Positions 43,698 through 52,984 of a stretch of DNA of 64,000 nucleotides are shown piece by piece. Both the position numbers and the translations under genes were made by a program. The notes below the pieces were generated by a model. It had not been told where the DNA came from. It ran no database searches and saw nothing but the letters and a program-made list of their open reading frames with translations. Each line of letters opens with the position of its first letter. Within the stretch, counting starts at the first letter, position 1. Origin of the DNA: Peredibacter starrii (GTDB lineage: Bacteria > Bdellovibrionota > Bacteriovoracia > Bacteriovoracales > Bacteriovoracaceae). The stretch covers positions 2,976,001 to 3,040,000 of the forward strand of contig NZ_CP139487.1 in assembly GCF_034259205.1 (NCBI RefSeq). Reading direction: 5' to 3'.

Positions 43698-45428
43698 ATG
43701 AGTTTATCTAACGAAGTTTTTGAGAACGTAGAGCATAGTAAAGAAAAGATTGGTGAGTTACTCATCAAGTTTACTTCTCTTACTCGCTCGCAATTGGATG
43801 AGGCCCTTGAGGCACAACGTGTGGAAGGTGGTCTTTTAGGAGATATTCTTCTAAAGCGTAACTATATCCATCCGCATGATCTCATCAAAATCGTTTGTCA
43901 TCAGATTGGTATTCCTTACCAGACTGATATCAAAATCGAAGAGATCGATGCCAACGTTGTAAAAGATCTTTCCATTAACTACGCCAAGAACCATGAGGTC
44001 CTACCTTGCATGGAAACTGATTTCTCAGTGACTGTGCTGATGAGTAACCCGTTTAACTTCAACGTGGTGAATGATCTTCACATGATCTACAAAAAAGAGA
44101 TCAAGATCATTTGTACTACCCCACTTCGTATTCAAGACGCCATTAACCGCGTTTATGAGAAGGCCAACCGAAACCTGGTTGACTCGATCGAAGATGAAGA
44201 ATTTGAAGAGAACCTGGATCTTGAGGGTCCAATCGATATCTTAGATGCCACGGCCGATGAAGCTCCGGTAATTCGTTTCGTGAACTCTATTATCTTCCGT
44301 GCCGTTAAAGAGCGTGCTTCCGATATTCACATTGAACCGTATGAACGTGATGTGGTTTATCGCTTCCGTATTAACGGGGTCATGACTGAAATTCTTCGTC
44401 AGCCAAAGAAAACTCACGCCGCGGTTTCTTCACGTATTAAAGTTATGGCCCGTCTGGACATCGCTGAAAAGCGTCTTCCTCAAGATGGTCGTATTAAAAT
44501 TAAAATTGCCGGTAAAGATATCGATATCCGTCTTTCGACTGTGCCTATTCAGTCCGGCGAACGTATCGTTATGCGTGTACTCGAGAAGAACAACACGGCC
44601 CTGAACCTTGAAACTCTTGGTTTCCGCGGTAAAGTTCTTGAAGGACTTCAAGAGCTAGGCGGACGTAAGCACGGGGTTCTTTATGTTACCGGTCCAACAG
44701 GTCACGGTAAAACAACGACTCTCTTCGCTCTCTTAGATAGAATTAAAACTCCGGATAAAATGATCATCACTGTGGAAGATCCGGTAGAGTATGAAATTCC
44801 TGGTATCTCTCAGATCCAGGTAAATCACAAAATTGAACTTACCTTTGCGGTGGCCCTTCGTTCGATTCTTCGTCAAAACCCGGATGTGGTGATGATCGGG
44901 GAAACCCGTGATAGAGAGACGGCAGAGATCGCGATTAACGCCTCGTTAACGGGTCACTTTGTATTATCTACTCTTCACACCAACGATGCTTCTTCGGCAC
45001 CTACTCGTTTGATCGATATGGGTGTTCAGCCGTTCTTGATTTCATCATCGCTTGCAGGTGTTCTGGCCCAACGACTTATTCGTACGCTGTGCTCGGCATG
45101 TAAACAAAGAACCACTCTTTCAGATTTTGAAAAAGTGATTCTTGATGTGAATGATATTCCTGATAGTGCCACCATCTTCAAACCAGTTGGTTGTGGTCGC
45201 TGTTCAAATACCGGTTACTCTGGTCGAACAGTGGTTTCAGAACTTCTGATGATGAACGATGAAATCCGTGCCCTGATTATTCAGAAAACCGATGCTGCCA
45301 CGATTAAAAAAGCGGCGGTTCGCGCTGGGATGAGAACTCTTCGTGGTGATGCCCTTGATAAAATTTATGAAGGGATCACATCGGTTGAAGAAGTAATGCG
45401 CGCAATTAACGCAGAAGAGACAGAATAA
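43698..45428 (+). CDS. gspE: Type II secretion ATPase GspE
   Basis: Cytoplasmic hexameric ATPase that drives pseudopilus assembly. The N-terminal GspE-type domain (N1E, about 15-155) is followed by the ATPase: Walker A GPTGHGKTT (332-340), the Asp box ITVEDPVEYE, Walker B NPDVVMIGE and the His box STLHTNDA. A tetracysteine zinc module is present near the C-terminus (CSAC ... CGRC). Length 576 is normal. Three bases separate it from gspD and three from gspF. It works with GspF and GspL. Confidence 0.97.
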   Translation: MSLSNEVFENVEHSKEKIGELLIKFTSLTRSQLDEALEAQRVEGGLLGDILLKRNYIHPHDLIKIVCHQIGIPYQTDIKIEEIDANVVKDLSINYAKNHEVLPCMETDFSVTVLMSNPFNFNVVNDLHMIYKKEIKIICTTPLRIQDAINRVYEKANRNLVDSIEDEEFEENLDLEGPIDILDATADEAPVIRFVNSIIFRAVKERASDIHIEPYERDVVYRFRINGVMTEILRQPKKTHAAVSSRIKVMARLDIAEKRLPQDGRIKIKIAGKDIDIRLSTVPIQSGERIVMRVLEKNNTALNLETLGFRGKVLEGLQELGGRKHGVLYVTGPTGHGKTTTLFALLDRIKTPDKMIITVEDPVEYEIPGISQIQVNHKIELTFAVALRSILRQNPDVVMIGETRDRETAEIAINASLTGHFVLSTLHTNDASSAPTRLIDMGVQPFLISSSLAGVLAQRLIRTLCSACKQRTTLSDFEKVILDVNDIPDSATIFKPVGCGRCSNTGYSGRTVVSELLMMNDEIRALIIQKTDAATIKKAAVRAGMRTLRGDALDKIYEGITSVEEVMRAINAEETE

Positions 45429-45431
45429 TTT

Positions 45432-46646
45432 ATGCCTATTTACTCTTATCGAGGAATGGATCGAAGCGGAAAGGAAATTAAGAACACGGTTAACGTGGAA
45501 AGTATCGCTGCTGCCAAGCAGAAGATTAAATCCATGGGAATCATGCTAATTGATATCCGCGAACAAAAGGCCCAAGGTACTTCAGGTGGAAGTAGTCTTC
45601 TTCAATTACGTGGAAGTGTGAACGTAGAAGATCTGGCGATGATGACTCGTCAGCTTGCGACACTTATTAAAGCAAAGATTCAGATCGTTGAGGCCCTTGC
45701 TGCCCTCGTAGACCAAGTTGATAACGCTACCCTACGTCTGGTTCTGGCGGATCTAAGACAAAAGGTAAATGAAGGTGCTTCATTAGCAAAGGCCCTTCAG
45801 GATCACCCGAAGGTTTTTAACTCGGTATATGTAAACATGGTTGAGGCCGGCGAAGCATCAGGTACACTTGAAATCGTACTTCTTCGTCTTGCCGACTTTA
45901 CCGAAGCTCAAGTGAAACTTAAAAACAAAATCAAAGGTGCCATGACCTACCCGGTTATTATGGCAGTTTTTGGTTTTGCTATGATGAACGTTATTTTCAT
46001 CTTTGTTATTCCAAAGATGGCGAAGATCTTCACGTCGACTAAGCGTGAACTTCCCTTCATTACCAAAGTTTGTATCTGGATTTCGGAGTTCCTGCAAAAC
46101 TATTGGTGGCTCATGATTGCTGCCATTATTGGTGGCGCATTCCTTCTAAACAAATACCTTAACACCAATAAGGGACGCGCTCAGTGGCACTCCCTTCAGT
46201 TAAAATTGCCAGTTCTTGGAATGTTGATTAAAATGATCAACGTAAGCCGTTTTTGCTCGACTCTCGGAACACTGATGAACTCAGGGGTACCAATTTTAAC
46301 GGCATTGAATATCGTGAAAAACCTTATTCCGAATGTGCATATGAAAGATGCAGTGGAAAAGGCTCGAATTTCAGTTTCAGAAGGTGCTTCAATTACGAAC
46401 CCACTGATTCAAAGTGGATATTTTCCGGCCCTGGTTACCCATATGATTCGTCTGGGTGAGCGTTCAGGGGAATTAGAGCCGATGCTAAAAATTATTTCGG
46501 AAAACTATGAGGATCAAGTAGAATCGAAAATCAGTGGACTGACCTCGATCCTTGAACCGATTATGATGATTTGTCTCGGTGTTGCCGTAGGTTTCATTGT
46601 GTTCGCCGTAGTTATTCCGATGATGGATCTGAACAAAATTAGTTAA
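45432..46646 (+). CDS. gspF: Type II secretion inner-membrane platform protein GspF
   Basis: 404-residue polytopic protein with two repeated cytoplasmic GspF domains (about 65-185 and 270-395) and three membrane segments (about 170-192, 222-242, 375-398). Conserved motifs QLATLIKAKIQIVEAL and GTLMNSGVPILTAL, each at the start of a repeat, are the family mark. It forms the platform on which GspE acts. ATG closely follows the gspE stop. Confidence 0.96.
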   Translation: MPIYSYRGMDRSGKEIKNTVNVESIAAAKQKIKSMGIMLIDIREQKAQGTSGGSSLLQLRGSVNVEDLAMMTRQLATLIKAKIQIVEALAALVDQVDNATLRLVLADLRQKVNEGASLAKALQDHPKVFNSVYVNMVEAGEASGTLEIVLLRLADFTEAQVKLKNKIKGAMTYPVIMAVFGFAMMNVIFIFVIPKMAKIFTSTKRELPFITKVCIWISEFLQNYWWLMIAAIIGGAFLLNKYLNTNKGRAQWHSLQLKLPVLGMLIKMINVSRFCSTLGTLMNSGVPILTALNIVKNLIPNVHMKDAVEKARISVSEGASITNPLIQSGYFPALVTHMIRLGERSGELEPMLKIISENYEDQVESKISGLTSILEPIMMICLGVAVGFIVFAVVIPMMDLNKIS

Positions 46647-46658
46647 GAAGGAGCTCTT

Positions 46659-47105
46659 ATGCTGAAAAATACTACAAAGATCGTAGCGTCTCAAAACGGG
46701 ATGAGCTTGATCGAGATCTTGATCGCCCTGACCCTACTAGGTCTTGCTGGTACATTCGTTGCCGGTAAAGTAACTGAACGTCTTCAAGAAGGTCAGGTAC
46801 AAACTGCTAAAATTCAAATTCGTTCTCTTTCAGAGCGTCTGAAAGAATTCCGTCGTGACTGTAACTTCATTCCGACTACTGACCAGGGTCTTGATGCTCT
46901 AGTTGAAAAGCCAACAGGTGGCCGTGAATGTAAGCGTTATGCTCCAGGCGGTTATATCGAAGGTGGTAAAGTACCTCTAGATCCATGGGATGGTGAGTAC
47001 ATTTACGAATCAGACGGTAAAACATTTACCATCATCTCCCTAGGTGCTGATAACGCCGAAGGTGGTGAAGGTGCTGATGCCGACATCAATTCAAAAGATC
47101 TTTAA
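46659..47105 (+). CDS. gspG: Type II secretion major pseudopilin GspG
   Basis: 148-residue prepilin. The cleavage motif is QNG/MSLIEILIALTLL: residue +1 Met, +5 Glu. Then comes the pilin helix and a C-terminal domain with the GspG pattern GLDALVEKPTGGRECKRYAPGGYI and VPLDPWDGEYIYES, which in this family forms a calcium-binding loop. It builds the pseudopilus rod. AAGGAG precedes ATG. Prepilin peptidase (gspO) is not in the window. Confidence 0.96.
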   Translation: MLKNTTKIVASQNGMSLIEILIALTLLGLAGTFVAGKVTERLQEGQVQTAKIQIRSLSERLKEFRRDCNFIPTTDQGLDALVEKPTGGRECKRYAPGGYIEGGKVPLDPWDGEYIYESDGKTFTIISLGADNAEGGEGADADINSKDL

Positions 47106-47778
47106 TTCTCATAAGGGCCACCAATCCGGATTTTCATTAATTGAAATCCTGGTGGCCCTTCTTTTAGGTGCTCTGGTTTTCCTGGCCGTACCTTCTGGTG
47201 ATAGCGCTCAAAAACATAGAGACTTACAAACGACCATCGATGATATCGATCGCTCCGTCCGTTTTGCTTCCAACGAAGCTGTTCTAAGAAATACCGTTGT
47301 CCGACTTCGCTTCTCGCTTGATAAAGCTCCTGTGGAATATACTGTGGAATATGGCCCGGCCGGTAACCTTGCCTTGCCTGATCTGCCAGTTAAGACTTCT
47401 GGCCTCTCTCTGGCGGAAGAGAAGGCCGAGAAAGAAAGAAACGCGGCCCTTGATCGAAACTTTACGAAAGTGGAAGAGTTCGAAGAAATTAAACGCGAAA
47501 TTCATCCGGACGTGACCATCTTGGGTCTGGCAACTTCTGCACAAAAACGACTTTTTACTGATAATGATGCCTCTATTTATTTCTATCCGACTGGTGAAAA
47601 AGATGGTGCCATTGTATTTTTCTCTACCAATGAGGAGTTCGCCTTTCTAGAGATTGAACCATTTATGGCAGAAACCAATGCTGGCTTCCAAGTTCTCAGC
47701 TCAGACTCCGTGGCCAAACTGGAAGATATCCTTCAAACTAGAGTAGAAGAAACTTACAAGCAGTGGATCGGTCGATGA
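47077..47778 (+). CDS. gspH: Type II secretion minor pseudopilin GspH
   Basis: Prepilin of about 233 residues: after a basic leader the cleavage motif is QSG/FSLIEILVALLLGALVFLAV with Glu5. Start ATG 47077 is chosen, with GAAGG about five bases before it; it overlaps gspG by 29 bases. An in-frame ATG at 47044 is less likely. The C-terminal beta-rich domain is longer than that of the E. coli protein. The stop overlaps gspI (ATGA), so translation is coupled. Confidence 0.88.
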   Translation: MPTSIQKIFNSHKGHQSGFSLIEILVALLLGALVFLAVPSGDSAQKHRDLQTTIDDIDRSVRFASNEAVLRNTVVRLRFSLDKAPVEYTVEYGPAGNLALPDLPVKTSGLSLAEEKAEKERNAALDRNFTKVEEFEEIKREIHPDVTILGLATSAQKRLFTDNDASIYFYPTGEKDGAIVFFSTNEEFAFLEIEPFMAETNAGFQVLSSDSVAKLEDILQTRVEETYKQWIGR

Positions 47779-48338
47779 AGCAAAATCAAAAAGGGTTCTC
47801 ACTTTTAGAGGTCATGATTGCCCTGACCCTGTTTGCTTTTTTCGTTACGGCTTTTCTAACCAGTCAGGGTTATAACGTTGCCGACTCTACTCTTTCTGAA
47901 GAACAACTGATGCTTCAGCAACTTTGTGAAAGAAAAATCAATGAACTGGTGATTGATCCTCCAAAATTTTCCAATGCTCAGACTAATTTGAAAGAGACCA
48001 AGACTTTTGAAGAGTCGGACCTTAAAAATTTTGAGTACACATTGGAAATGAAGAAACTCACGGTTCCTGACTTTGCTCAACTCTTTGCTCAAAAAGACGC
48101 GACTTCTGAAGAAGCAAAAGACAGTTACGAAGGAAACTATTTTGGTAACAACCAAAACAGCGGAAATAGAAATGCCAGCTTAGAAAAAATGGTTTTCGAG
48201 GAACTTAAAAAGAACATTGAACGTGTCATCTGGCAGGCCAGAGTGACAGTTACCAATAAAGACACAAAGTACAGTTATACACTTTCAACTTATCTGACGA
48301 ATTATAATGAAAAGATCCAGCTCAACATCGGTTTTTAA
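47775..48338 (+). CDS. gspI: Type II secretion minor pseudopilin GspI
   Basis: Prepilin of 187 residues. Short basic leader MKQNQKG followed by FSLLEVMIALTLFAFFVTAF, the prepilin peptidase site and transmembrane helix. A Asn/Gly-rich insertion (around GNYFGNNQNSGNRN) interrupts the globular domain. ATG 47775 overlaps the gspH stop as ATGA, which decides the start; the frame also has a GTG-like candidate 12 bases earlier. It should form the pseudopilus tip complex with GspJ and GspK. Confidence 0.88.
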   Translation: MKQNQKGFSLLEVMIALTLFAFFVTAFLTSQGYNVADSTLSEEQLMLQQLCERKINELVIDPPKFSNAQTNLKETKTFEESDLKNFEYTLEMKKLTVPDFAQLFAQKDATSEEAKDSYEGNYFGNNQNSGNRNASLEKMVFEELKKNIERVIWQARVTVTNKDTKYSYTLSTYLTNYNEKIQLNIGF

Positions 48339-49335
48339 TGACCGAGGTTTTACATTAATTGAGATCTTAATTGCCATTACTCTTCTGGCATTCATTACAC
48401 TCGCCGTTGTAAACGTTACTGAAAACGCTTTTCTCACTAAAGACCGCACAACTGAGATCAATAAAAACAATCTTCAGATCGAAACGGCCATGAGTCGTTT
48501 TGAGTGGGACTTTGCTCAGATTTATTCTCCGCTCTACTTCTCGACTGTCATGAATATGAATCAAAACAACATGAACCAGTTTGGAAATGACGGAAGTGAT
48601 GGTGGTTTCGTGGGAAATACCACGGGCTCTACTCAAGGTGCCGCCCAACAAGGTGCTCAAGGTGGCGCTATGAACAGTCCCCTCCTTCAGCAATATTATG
48701 AACAACTAGTGACTCGCTTTGAACGAAACGAGCACTTTTCAGCAGTTTCAAAAGAAGGCTATCCGATTCCTCGCTTTTACTCTCCTGATAAGAGTACTTT
48801 TGAGTTTTTCACTTCTTCAAACCGTAGAAAGCTTCAAAATATGAAGCAATCTCACTTTGCCTGGGTCCGTTATGCGCTTGCAGCTCAACAGGAACTTCCG
48901 AGTGACGAGGGTAAAGAAGAAAATCCAAATGTTCCGAAATCCCTCAGAAGTTTAGTTCGTTACTACACGGCCGATGATCCTTATTCTGATAAACGCATCA
49001 ACATTGATGACGTTGATAGAGTTAAAGGTGCGGTCCTTCTTAGAAATGTTGAGGCCCTGGAGTTCCAGTTCTGGAACTTAAACCGCCGTAAGTGGGAAAC
49101 CAATATTAAAACTGTTCCTCAGGGTGAGAGTGTTCTGCACGGTGTGCGCATGCTTGTGACCTGGTACGATTCTGCAGGCAATAAGAGAACCACGTCTCGT
49201 ATTTTCCGCACTCACTGGCCACTTCAAGCGCCACAAGACCAGGCGACTACCACCACTACTCCTCAGGGTGGAGCAACCGCAGGAACGACTGGCGTGAACA
49301 TGGGAAATCAGGATGGAGGTAATGATGGGTTTTAG
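48307..49335 (+). CDS. gspJ: Type II secretion minor pseudopilin GspJ
   Basis: 342 residues, much longer than common GspJ (about 200). Leader with RG/FTLIEILIAITLLAFITLAV prepilin motif; the globular domain has VKGAVLLRNVEALEFQFWN and VRMLVTWYD typical of GspJ. Two low-complexity stretches set it apart: Asn/Gly/Gln-rich residues about 80-118 and a Thr/Gly/Gln C-terminal tail of about 35 residues. It overlaps gspI by 32 bases. Confidence 0.88.
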   Translation: MKRSSSTSVFNDRGFTLIEILIAITLLAFITLAVVNVTENAFLTKDRTTEINKNNLQIETAMSRFEWDFAQIYSPLYFSTVMNMNQNNMNQFGNDGSDGGFVGNTTGSTQGAAQQGAQGGAMNSPLLQQYYEQLVTRFERNEHFSAVSKEGYPIPRFYSPDKSTFEFFTSSNRRKLQNMKQSHFAWVRYALAAQQELPSDEGKEENPNVPKSLRSLVRYYTADDPYSDKRINIDDVDRVKGAVLLRNVEALEFQFWNLNRRKWETNIKTVPQGESVLHGVRMLVTWYDSAGNKRTTSRIFRTHWPLQAPQDQATTTTTPQGGATAGTTGVNMGNQDGGNDGF

Positions 49336-50695
49336 AAAAGACCTCCAAAAGATCATGAATAATGAACGCGGTATTGCGCTCATGATGATTCTGACTGCCA
49401 TTATCATTCTCATGGCCATTTATGGTGAATTTACTTTTGAATCGAAAATCAGTCGTATCAAAGCGACCAATATTCTAGACCGCTCGCAGGCCAAACTCCT
49501 GGCCGAGTCAGGTCTTCAGCTCGCAATTACTCGTCTGCGTCTCTACAAAGAGGCCTACAATTACGTTCAAGGTAACCAGAACGCCAAGCAGGCGGTTTCT
49601 TCTCAGCTCCTAAACCAGTTATGGGAAGTACCTTTCATGTATCCCATTCCGGTGGGAGGAAACGCCACCCGAGCTTTCAAGGACACCGTAGATAAATTTC
49701 AATTTGAATCTCTGCTTGATGGCCAGATGAAGGTCTCGATCCAGAATATTTCAAACCGCCTGAACCTCAATATGCTTCGTATTGATATGACCAAATTTAA
49801 TCCTGACCCGAATGCAGAAGACGGAATGGATCATAATTCGACCCTTAATATGAACGAAGGCGCAATCCTGACAGATGTATCTGTGGATCAGTCTCTCTTT
49901 TATCTCCTTAAGCGTCTGGTGGATGACAAGAAAGAAAAAGATGAATCGTTTGCTGATCGATATGGTTCCATTAATTACCAGGAACTTCTGACAAATCTAA
50001 AGTACTACATGTCAGATTATCAAAGTATGAACCAGGATCCATTAGTCGGTGAAGCTGAATCAAACTTCCAACAAGTTCCTCTTGCTCCAAAGTTTGGTCC
50101 TCTAAGTTCAGCGAGTGAGCTTTATACAATTCCGGGTTGGGACGATGAGCTGATTGAACTTATTCATAATGAATTCAGTGTTTATCCATCAACACAAATT
50201 GATTTCAACAAACTTACTCTCAACATGTTTAAGATCCTTATTCCTCAGGCAACTGAGGACGACATCAAGGAATTTTTCCTGTGGAGAGATAATCCGGAAC
50301 AACCAAGATTCTTAAACACACTGGAAGATTTCAAAAAGTACATCGTTCAACAAGAGCGTCTGATGAACGAGACGGATTTTGATAATCGTATGAAGCTTTT
50401 CCAACAAAAAGGCATTAGCTTCGGATCAAACCCTAACCTTTTTAGAATCGTCTCTGAAGGTTCCTACAACCGTTCCAACTACACACTTGTGGCCTTTGTG
50501 GTTCTACCAAAAAACTCCGTTGGCCAAAACACAGCTGGTACAACTGGCACTACTGGTAACACTACGGGAACAACGACCGGCGGTTCTACTACCGGCTCAA
50601 CAACAGGCGGAGCGACGACTGGTGGTAACACTGCAGGCGCAAATCAAAACGCTCAACTACTTGAACCACGTATTATAGAAATCCAAATCAATTAA
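49325..50695 (+). CDS. gspK: Type II secretion minor pseudopilin GspK
   Basis: 456-residue tip protein. After a basic leader, ERG/IALMMILTAIIILMAIYGEFTFES is the prepilin helix; residue +5 is Met rather than Glu, a known feature of GspK. The SAM-like helical core with LNLNMLRIDM-type and IDFNKLTLNMFKIL segments follows. The last 60 residues are a striking Thr/Gly repeat (TTG-type triplets) ahead of the final ARIIEIQIN-like strand. ATG 49325 is chosen since GGAGG is about five bases before it. A 47-base gap separates it from gspL, the largest in the operon. Confidence 0.9.
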   Translation: MGFRKDLQKIMNNERGIALMMILTAIIILMAIYGEFTFESKISRIKATNILDRSQAKLLAESGLQLAITRLRLYKEAYNYVQGNQNAKQAVSSQLLNQLWEVPFMYPIPVGGNATRAFKDTVDKFQFESLLDGQMKVSIQNISNRLNLNMLRIDMTKFNPDPNAEDGMDHNSTLNMNEGAILTDVSVDQSLFYLLKRLVDDKKEKDESFADRYGSINYQELLTNLKYYMSDYQSMNQDPLVGEAESNFQQVPLAPKFGPLSSASELYTIPGWDDELIELIHNEFSVYPSTQIDFNKLTLNMFKILIPQATEDDIKEFFLWRDNPEQPRFLNTLEDFKKYIVQQERLMNETDFDNRMKLFQQKGISFGSNPNLFRIVSEGSYNRSNYTLVAFVVLPKNSVGQNTAGTTGTTGNTTGTTTGGSTTGSTTGGATTGGNTAGANQNAQLLEPRIIEIQIN

Positions 50696-50742
50696 TCAGT
50701 AATTACTAGGCTTTATTTCCAGTCTCTGGTTAAAATAATACT

Positions 50743-52332
50743 ATGCATGTATTAGCCATTGATATCGGATCCTACAGTGTAAAGTATGTTTCCTCTTTCG
50801 TTGATAAAAGGAAGATCAATCACGTCGACATGAGTGAAATCATTGTTCGTGATTTTCTAAGTGATCATTCCGAATTAACGGTTGAAGAGGCGCAGGCAAA
50901 AATCGTTCAGGAAATTATCGATTCTGTCGCACGTCCTGATACCAAGATCATCTATCCGGCCAATCATGAAATGATGACGACACGTTTTCTTACTCTTCCG
51001 GTGAAGAGCAAAAAGAAAGCGGAACTCATGCTCCCATTCCTACTTGAAGAAGACATTCCTTACGCGCTTAGTGAGATTCACTATGCTTATCGTATGGAAG
51101 CTCAAAAAACTCAGTTTACTGCTCTAGTGGAACTGGTTCGTGAAAACATTTTTGAACCATACTATGAACTTCTCCGCAGTAAAAACGTTCTGCCGAATGT
51201 TCTAACAACTGAATCTTCAAGTGTTGAAAACTATTTCAATCAAAATCCGATGGCCGGTCCGTTCTGTGTTCTCGATATGGGACACAAAACAACGAAGGCC
51301 TATTTCTTTTACAACTCTCGCCTACTTATGACTCACGTAAGTTACGTGGGTGGTACGCATGTAAACGAAATGATCGCTCAAACTTATAAGATCGATCCGG
51401 ATGAGGCGATTTTCTATAAGCACCAAAACGCTTTCCTTCTGACTTCTTCTCAATACGCTGAAGTAGAGGCGACTCAAAGCGAATTCGCTCATTCAATGGA
51501 GCGTGTGTTCTCACCACTTGTTTCTGACTTCCTACGCTGGAAAGTTGGTTTCAAAGTGAATTTTGGTCTGGCAGTTCAACATGTATTCATCTGCGGTGGT
51601 ACATCGAACATTAAGAACATTGCCAACTTCCTGACTGAAAAGTGGGACACCAAAGTTACTCTGCTTGAGAGCTTCGAGAAAGTTGAAGGCGAAAAAGTTG
51701 ATCTAAATCCAAAGAATAAATCTAAATTTGCTCTGGTAAATATGATGGCGATCGGTTTCCGTAGAAAGAACCGCTTCATCAACCTTCTTACCGGTAAATT
51801 TGCTCAGGCCTCAACATCAGAAGTTCCTCTCTACTCTTTCTCTTTCATTGGAGTTCGAGTGGCAGCGGCCGCCCTGATTCTGGCAGTATCGCTCTTTGCT
51901 GAACGCTTCTTCATCGAGCGTGACATTAAGGCGGTGAATGCAAAAATCGCCAACGTGATGAAAAACGACGAGCTTATGATCAGCAGTCGTCTTCGTCGTT
52001 CTATTCAGCAAAATCCCAAACCGGTCTACGACGCTCTTGTTAAAAAGCAGCGTGGTGTTCGTCAGGAAATTTCAACTCTTCAATCAGCGATTGAAATCCA
52101 GGCCCTTTCTCCTCTGGTTCATGTGAGCCAAATTGCAGCAAGTGCTCAAGGTGCGACGATGGTTGAGTTCAAATCAACTGACGTGGGCGAAATCACTGCG
52201 GTCTTCACTTCTGAGACGATGGATGAGCTTAATAATCTTAAGGCCGCATTTGAACGTTCTACCTTGAACGACCTTACGGCGCAGATTGATCAGACTAAAA
52301 TGCAATTAACTGTAACAGCTTCAGGTAACTAA
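50743..52332 (+). CDS. gspL: Type II secretion protein GspL (PilM/PilN-like fusion)
   Basis: 529 residues. The N-terminal two thirds are an actin-like ATPase fold (IDIGSYSVKYV at the start, VLDMGHKTTKAYFF at about 172, ICGGTSNIKNI at about 285), as in PilM and GspL cytoplasmic domains. One membrane helix follows at about 367-388 (VRVAAAALILAVSLFAE), then a periplasmic ferredoxin-like region, comparable to PilN. It couples GspE to GspM. It follows a 47-base gap after gspK, where an internal promoter is conceivable but not visible. Confidence 0.85.
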   Translation: MHVLAIDIGSYSVKYVSSFVDKRKINHVDMSEIIVRDFLSDHSELTVEEAQAKIVQEIIDSVARPDTKIIYPANHEMMTTRFLTLPVKSKKKAELMLPFLLEEDIPYALSEIHYAYRMEAQKTQFTALVELVRENIFEPYYELLRSKNVLPNVLTTESSSVENYFNQNPMAGPFCVLDMGHKTTKAYFFYNSRLLMTHVSYVGGTHVNEMIAQTYKIDPDEAIFYKHQNAFLLTSSQYAEVEATQSEFAHSMERVFSPLVSDFLRWKVGFKVNFGLAVQHVFICGGTSNIKNIANFLTEKWDTKVTLLESFEKVEGEKVDLNPKNKSKFALVNMMAIGFRRKNRFINLLTGKFAQASTSEVPLYSFSFIGVRVAAAALILAVSLFAERFFIERDIKAVNAKIANVMKNDELMISSRLRRSIQQNPKPVYDALVKKQRGVRQEISTLQSAIEIQALSPLVHVSQIAASAQGATMVEFKSTDVGEITAVFTSETMDELNNLKAAFERSTLNDLTAQIDQTKMQLTVTASGN

Positions 52333-52333
52333 T

Positions 52334-52984
52334 ATGGTTGAAGACGTAAACACCTCGATTCCAATGTTTAAGAAAATCGATCGTTCAGTTTTTGATCGCA
52401 TCGATAAATTTAAGCTGACTCCTGGATATAATAATCTACAGGACTTCTATAACGGTCTCGAAGAAGAGCAACAGAAACTCTTCAAGGCCGCTGTGATCCT
52501 TTTGATCTTCCTTCTTCCGACAATGGTTCTTGGACTTGTTTATTGGCAGAACAATACACTTAAGGCCGATCTGGCGACTCGTCAGGCGCTTATTACGAAG
52601 GCAAATGAAATCATCGGCCAGAATCAGGGACTTCGCGAGATCTTCCCTGCAGTTCTTTCTCAAAATCCAATTGATGGCCAGGACATGATGTCTTCGCGTA
52701 TGTCGAATATGCTTTCGGCAGCGGGAATTGAACTTTCAAAAATTCAGGTGAAAAACTACAACGGCGAGATGATCTCTCCCGTGGTGATGAAATCTGAGGC
52801 GGATTTCGCTTTCTCAAACATCACTAATGATGAACTCATGAATATCTTCGTGAACATGATTCAACGTGAGAAATTCCGCATTCAAAGTGTGGACATTAAA
52901 CGTAACAATGACACTGGTCTTCTTCAGGGTCAGTTTCACGCAATTCACTTCAGTAACGCTCAGAACACCGAAGAGGAAGAATAA
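52334..52984 (+). CDS. gspM: Type II secretion protein GspM
   Basis: 216 residues with a cytoplasmic N-terminus (about 50 residues), one membrane helix (AVILLIFLLPTMVLGLVYW, about 55-73), a helical coil and a periplasmic ferredoxin-like domain (SRMSNMLSAAGIELSKIQV onward). Position between gspL and gspN and topology support GspM; sequence conservation of this family is low. ATG sits two bases after the gspL stop, and its end touches the gspN ATG. Confidence 0.82.
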   Translation: MVEDVNTSIPMFKKIDRSVFDRIDKFKLTPGYNNLQDFYNGLEEEQQKLFKAAVILLIFLLPTMVLGLVYWQNNTLKADLATRQALITKANEIIGQNQGLREIFPAVLSQNPIDGQDMMSSRMSNMLSAAGIELSKIQVKNYNGEMISPVVMKSEADFAFSNITNDELMNIFVNMIQREKFRIQSVDIKRNNDTGLLQGQFHAIHFSNAQNTEEEE

